From JBGPLJ01 sp035644395 (GTDB lineage: Bacteria > Pseudomonadota > Gammaproteobacteria > Steroidobacterales > Steroidobacteraceae), in assembly GCA_035644395.1 (NCBI GenBank), contig DASQOR010000090.1, positions 124,001-188,000 of the forward strand: 64,000 bases of DNA. The letters are read 5' to 3'. Positions 59,375 through 64,000 of the stretch are shown here, piece after piece. The notes beneath the pieces are model-generated. The model ran no database searches and was not told the DNA's origin. It worked only from the letters and a program-made list of their open reading frames with translations. Made by a program: the position numbers and the translations under genes. Each line of letters starts with the position of its first letter. Position 1 is the stretch's first letter.

Positions 59375-60436
59375 GTGCTATTCGGGAAACGTTCGCGACG
59401 CTTGCTCGGTCTTGACATAACGACGTCGTCGGTCAAGTTGATCGAGCTCAGTGAGAGCGGCGGCCAATACCGCGTCGAGTCGTATGCGGCTGAGCCAACG
59501 CCGCACAACGCCATCAATGAAAAGGCGATCGTCGACGCCGAAGCCGTCGGCGAAGCGATTCGCCGGGCGGTCAAGCGCTCGGGCGCCAGCGCGAAGGAAG
59601 CCGCGATCGCGATCAGCGGCGATGCCGCGATCACCAAAGTCATCCAGATGCCTCGCACCTTGAACGAGGGCGAGCTCGAAGGTCAGGTCGAACTGCAGGC
59701 CGACCAGTACATCCCCTTCCCCATGGAAGAGGTGAGCTACGACTTCCAGGTCATCGGCCCCTCCGAGAAAGATCCCGAAATGCTCGACGTGCTGCTCGTT
59801 GCGACACGCACGGAAAACGTCGAGCAGCGGCAGGCCGCGGTCCAGGCTGCGGGCCTTGCAACGCGCATCGTCGATGTCGAAGCATTCGCTCTCGAAAACG
59901 CCTGCAAGCTCATGACGCACCAGATGCCGGACGGCGGCATCGACCGAACCATCGCGGTCGTCGATTTCGGCGCGAGCAGCACGACGTTCAGCGTGCTCAA
60001 GAACCTGAAAGTCATCTACACGCGTGATTTCGCTTTCGGCGGCCAGCAGCTGACCGAGGAAATCATGCGCACCTACGGCCTCAGCATGGAAGAAGCCGGC
60101 CGCGCGAAAAAGGAAGGCGGCCTGCCGAGCAACTATCAGCCGGAAGTGCTCGACCCCTTCATCGACGACATGACGCAGCAGGTCAGCCGCTCGCTGCAGT
60201 TCTATCTCGCTTCGGGTAGCGGCCGCGAACAGCCCGACCAGATCCTGATCTGCGGCGGCTGCGCCAACATCCCGGGCGTCGCCGACGTGATTTCGAGCCG
60301 CGTGGGCATCACCGCCGAAAAAGGCGATCCGCTCGGACAGATGAAGATGTCATCCAAGGCCAAGGCGCAGGCAGTGAAGAAGGATGCGACGGCACTCCTC
60401 ACGGCATGCGGTCTCGCACTGCGGAGCTTCGACTGA
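59375..60436 (+). CDS. pilM: type IV pilus assembly protein PilM
   Basis: A cytoplasmic actin-like ATPase-fold protein of 353 residues that binds the N-terminus of PilN and links the pilus platform to the alignment complex. Visible: L-G-L-D-I-T-T-S-S-V-K (nucleotide phosphate-1 loop, near 11-21), Q-A-D-Q-Y-I-P-F-P-M-E-E-V-x-Y-D-F, A-V-V-D-F-G-A-S-S-T (phosphate-2 loop, near 195-204) and I-C-G-G-C-A-N-I-P-G. GTG start. First gene of pilMNOPQ; a c-di-GMP riboswitch leads the transcript. Confidence 0.95.
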   Translation: MLFGKRSRRLLGLDITTSSVKLIELSESGGQYRVESYAAEPTPHNAINEKAIVDAEAVGEAIRRAVKRSGASAKEAAIAISGDAAITKVIQMPRTLNEGELEGQVELQADQYIPFPMEEVSYDFQVIGPSEKDPEMLDVLLVATRTENVEQRQAAVQAAGLATRIVDVEAFALENACKLMTHQMPDGGIDRTIAVVDFGASSTTFSVLKNLKVIYTRDFAFGGQQLTEEIMRTYGLSMEEAGRAKKEGGLPSNYQPEVLDPFIDDMTQQVSRSLQFYLASGSGREQPDQILICGGCANIPGVADVISSRVGITAEKGDPLGQMKMSSKAKAQAVKKDATALLTACGLALRSFD

Positions 60437-60437
60437 C

Positions 60438-61001
60438 ATGCCAAGAATCAATCTACTTCCCTGGCGTGCCGAAGAGCGGAAACTCCGTCAAAGGAATTTC
60501 CTGCTGTCGATCGTCGGTGCGACCGTCGCGGCGGGCATCGTCGTGCTGCTGGTGAACCTCTTCTACTCGCAGGTCATCGACAACCAGAAGGACAAGAACC
60601 AGCTGCTGAAGACGGAGATCGAGAAGCTCGATCTTCGCAACGCCGAGATCCTGGATCTCGAGGCGCAAAAAGCCCGCATGCGCGCGCGCATGGACATCGT
60701 CGAGAAGTTGCAGCGCAGCCGGCCCGAGGTCGTGCACCTCTTCGACCAGCTGGCGCGCACGGTTCCCGACGGCCTGTACCTGACTTCGATCAAGCAGAAC
60801 GACAAGCGTCTCGAGATCAAGGGCGTTGCCCAGTCGAGCACGCGCGTGTCGGCATTCATGCGCAACATCGACGCGTCGGAATGGCTCGACAGCCCCGAGC
60901 TCGAGGTCGTTGAAACGCAGAAGGGCAACACCCTCGGCAGCGACTTCACGCTCTTCGCCAATCAGGTGGGCGTGCAACTGCCCGGCGACGGGGAGAAATA
61001 G
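60438..61001 (+). CDS. pilN: type IV pilus assembly protein PilN
   Basis: 187 residues. The strictly conserved N-terminus M-P-R-I-N-L-L-P-W-R is the PilM-binding peptide. A membrane helix (about 23-46) and a coiled coil (about 50-95, K-N-Q-L-L-K-T-E-I-E-K-L) lead to a periplasmic ferredoxin-like domain. PilN pairs with PilO to form the inner-membrane part of the alignment complex. It starts one base after the pilM stop. Confidence 0.95.
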   Translation: MPRINLLPWRAEERKLRQRNFLLSIVGATVAAGIVVLLVNLFYSQVIDNQKDKNQLLKTEIEKLDLRNAEILDLEAQKARMRARMDIVEKLQRSRPEVVHLFDQLARTVPDGLYLTSIKQNDKRLEIKGVAQSSTRVSAFMRNIDASEWLDSPELEVVETQKGNTLGSDFTLFANQVGVQLPGDGEK

Positions 61002-61003
61002 CC

Positions 61004-61672
61004 GTGAAATTCCTCGAGCAGTTCAAGAACGTCGACTGGCAGGACATCGGCCGATGGCCGTTCGTCGTGCGCGCGTCGGCGGTCGGCGTCTGGCTGATCG
61101 CGGCGGTGCTCGTCCTCGGTTACCTGTTCGTCGTCAACGGCCAGTGGCCGGAGCTCGACCAGGAGCGCAAGCGCCAGGACGATCTGTGGCAGGAATTCCT
61201 GAGAAAGCAGAGCAAGGCGGCGAACTTCGACGCCTACAAGGCGCAGCTGAAGGAAATGGAGAAGTCATTCGGCGCGATGCTCCGCCAGCTCCCCGGCAAG
61301 ACCGAGGTGCCGAGCCTGCTCGTCGACATTTCGCAGACCGGTCTCGCCGCCGGGCTCGATGAGAAGCTGTTCCAGCCCGCTCCCGAATTGAAGCGAGAGT
61401 TCTACGCGGAGCTCCCGATCAAGATCCGTCTCACGGGCAATTATCACGAGCTCGGCAACTTCGTGAGCGGCATCGCGGCGCTCCCCCGCATCGTCACGTT
61501 GCACGACATCGAGATCAAGCCAGCGGAAAAGGATTCGTACGACGATCTCGTGCTCGACGTGACCGCCAAGACCTACCGTTATCTCGAAGATGACGAGAGT
61601 GCGGCGGCCGCGGGGCCGGCGAAGAAGAAGCCGGGCGCTCCGAATACTCCACCCATCACTCTCGGTCGATGA
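61004..61672 (+). CDS. pilO: type IV pilus assembly protein PilO
   Basis: 222 residues from a GTG. Short cytoplasmic N-terminus with the N-V-D-W-Q-D-I-G-R-W-P element, a membrane helix (about 25-45), a coiled coil (about 50-90) and a periplasmic ferredoxin-like domain (L-R-Q-L-P-G-K-T-E-V-P-S-L-L, G-N-Y-H-E-L-G-N-F-V-S). It forms heterodimers with PilN. The gene starts two bases after the pilN stop, showing tight coupling. Confidence 0.95.
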   Translation: MKFLEQFKNVDWQDIGRWPFVVRASAVGVWLIAAVLVLGYLFVVNGQWPELDQERKRQDDLWQEFLRKQSKAANFDAYKAQLKEMEKSFGAMLRQLPGKTEVPSLLVDISQTGLAAGLDEKLFQPAPELKREFYAELPIKIRLTGNYHELGNFVSGIAALPRIVTLHDIEIKPAEKDSYDDLVLDVTAKTYRYLEDDESAAAAGPAKKKPGAPNTPPITLGR

Positions 61673-61678
61673 CAGGTT

Positions 61679-62212
61679 GTGGCAATGATCATCGTTCGAT
61701 CCAGGTTCACATTCGCACGCAGCGTGCTGCTGGCCGTCATGGCAGTCGGCGGGCTCACTGCCTGCTCGAATGACATGGACAAGCTCAAGACCGACGTCGA
61801 GGACGCGAAGAAGCGCCCCGGTGGTCCGGTCGAATCGCTGCCGGAGATCAAGCCCTACGAGACGTTCGCCTACGACGCCACGACGGTGCGCTCGCCGTTC
61901 GTGCCTGGCGCTCCGGCCTCGTCGCAGAATGCGGGGCTGCGGCCTGACAAGCGCCGTAATCCCGAATTCCTGGAACAGTTCTCGCTGGACACGCTGAAGA
62001 TGGTCGGCACGCTCGATCTCGGCGGTCACAATTACGGACTCGTGCAGACGCAGGATGGCCTTGTCCATCGCGTCCTGCCGGGCAATTACATCGGGCAGAA
62101 CGACGGCCGCATCACCTCGATCAACGGTTCAAAGATCAACCTCGTTGAGATCGTTCCCGACGGGGTCGGCGGCTATATCGAGCGTCCCGCCGCGCTCGGC
62201 CTGACCGACTAA
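61679..62212 (+). CDS. pilP: type IV pilus lipoprotein PilP
   Basis: 177 residues from the GTG at 61679 (an ATG at 61685 is equally possible). A lipoprotein signal ends in G-L-T-A-C. A disordered stretch (about 30-85, rich in Pro and charged residues) is followed by the beta-rich domain with L-D-T-L-K-M-V-G-T-L and V-H-R-V-L-P-G-N-Y-I-G-Q-N-D-G-R-I, typical of PilP. It connects the PilN/PilO pair to the PilQ secretin in the periplasm. Confidence 0.94.
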   Translation: MAMIIVRSRFTFARSVLLAVMAVGGLTACSNDMDKLKTDVEDAKKRPGGPVESLPEIKPYETFAYDATTVRSPFVPGAPASSQNAGLRPDKRRNPEFLEQFSLDTLKMVGTLDLGGHNYGLVQTQDGLVHRVLPGNYIGQNDGRITSINGSKINLVEIVPDGVGGYIERPAALGLTD

Positions 62213-62245
62213 CCGTCGCGCTTGGTTCTTTAGGGAGTATCGAGA

Positions 62246-64000
62246 ATGTCATACATGTCGCGTCCCATTGAGGCCTCACGCACGGCCGCACGCATTCCGC
62301 CCAGCGGGTGGGTTCGCGCGCTGTTCGGCGCCTTGGCCGCGGTGCTCCTGATCGGATTGCAGCCGGCGCTCGCACAGGAGCCCACGAACAAGCTGCAAAA
62401 GATCGAGGTTCAGACGCTGCCCGGTCAGCAGGTCCAGTTGCGACTGCTGCTCTCAGGACCGGCTCCCGAGCCGCTGAGCTTCACGATCGACAAGCCGGCG
62501 CGCATTTCGCTCGACCTCCCGGATACGGGTCTTGCCCTCGAGTCACGCCGTATCGACGTCAATTCCGCGGGGCTCGACACCATTCTCGCCGCGGAAGCGA
62601 ATGGCCGCACACGGCTCGTTCTGAATCTCGACGCGCTCGTGCCGTATACGACTCGCGTCGACGGCAACAGCATCATCGTGATGCTCGGCGGCAACGCGCC
62701 GATCGCAACGGCCGCGGCTTCGAGCGCCGCGCCGCGCGCGCCGAGCGCCTCCTCAGGCGGCCCGCGCGCCATCTCGACCATTGATTTCCGTCGCGGCCCG
62801 GGTGGATCCGGACGCGTCGTGGTCGGCCTCAGCGACCCGCGGACACCGGTCAACCTGCGTCAGGAAGGCTCGCGCGTGGTCGTCGACTTCGCGGGCGCGC
62901 AGCTGCCGAAGAACCTGATGAAGCGCTTTGACGTGACGGACTTTGCGACACCGGTGCAATCGGTTGACGCATTGAAGGCGACGGACGGTGCCCGCCTCGT
63001 CATTTCCGCCGACGGCAATTTCGAGCAGCTCGCCTATCAGTCCGACAACCAGTACACGATTGAAGTGAAGCCGATCGTCAAGCCGACCGGCCTCGAAGAG
63101 GAAAAGAGGTCCTATACCGGCGAGCGGCTCACGCTGAATTTCCAGGACATCGAAACGCGCGCCGTGCTGCAGCTGCTCGCGGATACCAGCGGCCAGAACA
63201 TCGTGGTAAGCGATACCGTGCAAGGCAACGTCACGCTGCGCTTGCAGAACGTGCCCTGGGACCAGGCGCTCGACATCGTCTTGAAGACCAAGGGTCTCGA
63301 CATGCGCCGGCAGGACAACGTCATCCTCGTTGCGCCGGCTGAAGAGATCGCGGCACGCGAGAAGGCCGAGCTCGCGGCGCGCAAGGACCTCCAGGAGCTC
63401 GCTCCCCTTCGCACCGAATACCTGCAGGTCAACTACGCGAAGGCGGAAGAACTCGCCGCGCTGATCGGCAAGGGTGGCGGTGGCGGCGGCGGTGGCCAGT
63501 CGCTTCTTTCAGAGCGTGGCAGCATCGGCATCGATTCCCGCACGAATACGCTCCTCGTACAGGACACAGCGGACCGTCTCACCGACATCCGCAAGCTCGT
63601 TTCGACGCTCGACATCCCGGTCAAGCAGGTGCTGATCGAGGCGCGCATCGTCATCGTGAACGATGACTTCTCGCGCGACCTTGGCGTGCGCATGGGCCTC
63701 ACGGGGAAGGATGAGCGCCCGGACGGTCTGCTTGCGGTGTCCGGCAGCGGCGAAGCCACAAACACCATGATCGACTCGGCGATTACCAATCTCGCCGCCG
63801 GCGGCGGGCCGAATCCGGTCGCCGTGCCGACAGGCCCCGACGATTTCACGAATCGCTACAACGTGAACATGCCAGTGGCGAATCCTGCGGGCAGGATCGC
63901 GATGTCGCTGCTGAGCGCCGACTACATCGTCGACCTGGAGCTTTCCGCCGCGCAGGCCGAAGGCCGCGGCGAGATCGTTTCCTCGCCGCGCGTGATCACG
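62246..64000 (+). CDS. pilQ: type IV pilus secretin PilQ, 3' end cut by the window
   Basis: The outer-membrane gate through which the pilus passes. 585 codons are visible, without a stop; the window ends inside the gene. From the ATG at 62246 (AGGGAG ten bases upstream): signal peptide (about 20-43), two AMIN peptidoglycan-binding domains (about 50-135 and 165-265), an STN/secretin short domain (about 285-350), the N1 (secretin_N) domain with L-Q-V-N-Y-A-K-A-E-E-L and a Gly-rich stretch near 408-417, and the start of the secretin domain (V-L-I-E-A-R-I-V-I-V). The remaining ~120 residues should carry the amphipathic gate. Confidence 0.94.
   Translation, partial: MSYMSRPIEASRTAARIPPSGWVRALFGALAAVLLIGLQPALAQEPTNKLQKIEVQTLPGQQVQLRLLLSGPAPEPLSFTIDKPARISLDLPDTGLALESRRIDVNSAGLDTILAAEANGRTRLVLNLDALVPYTTRVDGNSIIVMLGGNAPIATAAASSAAPRAPSASSGGPRAISTIDFRRGPGGSGRVVVGLSDPRTPVNLRQEGSRVVVDFAGAQLPKNLMKRFDVTDFATPVQSVDALKATDGARLVISADGNFEQLAYQSDNQYTIEVKPIVKPTGLEEEKRSYTGERLTLNFQDIETRAVLQLLADTSGQNIVVSDTVQGNVTLRLQNVPWDQALDIVLKTKGLDMRRQDNVILVAPAEEIAAREKAELAARKDLQELAPLRTEYLQVNYAKAEELAALIGKGGGGGGGGQSLLSERGSIGIDSRTNTLLVQDTADRLTDIRKLVSTLDIPVKQVLIEARIVIVNDDFSRDLGVRMGLTGKDERPDGLLAVSGSGEATNTMIDSAITNLAAGGGPNPVAVPTGPDDFTNRYNVNMPVANPAGRIAMSLLSADYIVDLELSAAQAEGRGEIVSSPRVIT

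Overview
This is a GC-rich chromosomal segment of a Gram-negative proteobacterium, most likely a gammaproteobacterium. That reading rests on the gene neighbourhoods: rpoZ-spoT-ridA-recG, mrcA divergent from pilMNOPQ, bioB-F-H-C-D, an aa3-type cytochrome c oxidase cluster, and prkA-yeaH-spoVR. A Steroidobacter/Nevskia-like placement is only a guess. The sequence shows no phage, CRISPR array, complete insertion sequence, rRNA or tRNA. Most of the window is dense core metabolism with short gaps and many ATGA stop/start overlaps.

Layout. 0-9.5 kb: a LysR regulator, uvrD, an AI-2E family permease, and a MacAB-like efflux operon (lipoprotein adaptor, ATPase, two FtsX-type permeases). 9.5-22.7 kb is an accessory stretch. 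It holds a JmjC/cupin_4 oxygenase facing away from a sulfotransferase-like gene, a SnoaL-like lipoprotein, a cupin, a di-heme peroxidase, a TPR protein, XdhC, an exported RidA-like protein, an M28 peptidase, hrpB and an Ada-type protein. Three genes here look damaged: grpB has an in-frame stop, a Rieske/flavodoxin oxidoreductase is badly eroded, and ada lacks most of its zinc-binding domain. 23-27.6 kb: prkA-yeaH-spoVR stress operon. 27.6-36 kb: cytochrome c oxidase structural and assembly genes, including a 40-residue gene (32733..32855). 36-40.5 kb: biotin operon with a recognisable promoter and a BirA-like operator. 40.6-48.9 kb: comF, ubiA, recG, ridA, spoT, rpoZ, gmk, yicC. 48.9-55.9 kb: PP2C phosphatase, rph, rdgB, hemW, rpmE, an M48 protease, gltA. 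55.9-64 kb: a conserved protein, mrcA, and pilMNOPQ, with pilQ cut by the window end.

The strongest regulatory signal is at 58968-59086. A good sigma70-type promoter is placed so that transcription would begin at the first bases of a c-di-GMP-I (GEMM-I) riboswitch aptamer, about 290 bases upstream of pilM. This would put the type IV pilus alignment and secretin operon under direct control of c-di-GMP.

A second theme is a family of palindromic intergenic repeats sharing a GGGGACA core, found at three places (3.5, 31.2 and 32.9 kb). They resemble REP-type elements mobilised by RAYT transposases elsewhere. One sits exactly between two convergent stop codons and one abuts the start of the small oxidase gene. 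Two perfect, inverted DnaA boxes beside an AT-rich palindrome lie at 52.35-52.48 kb.
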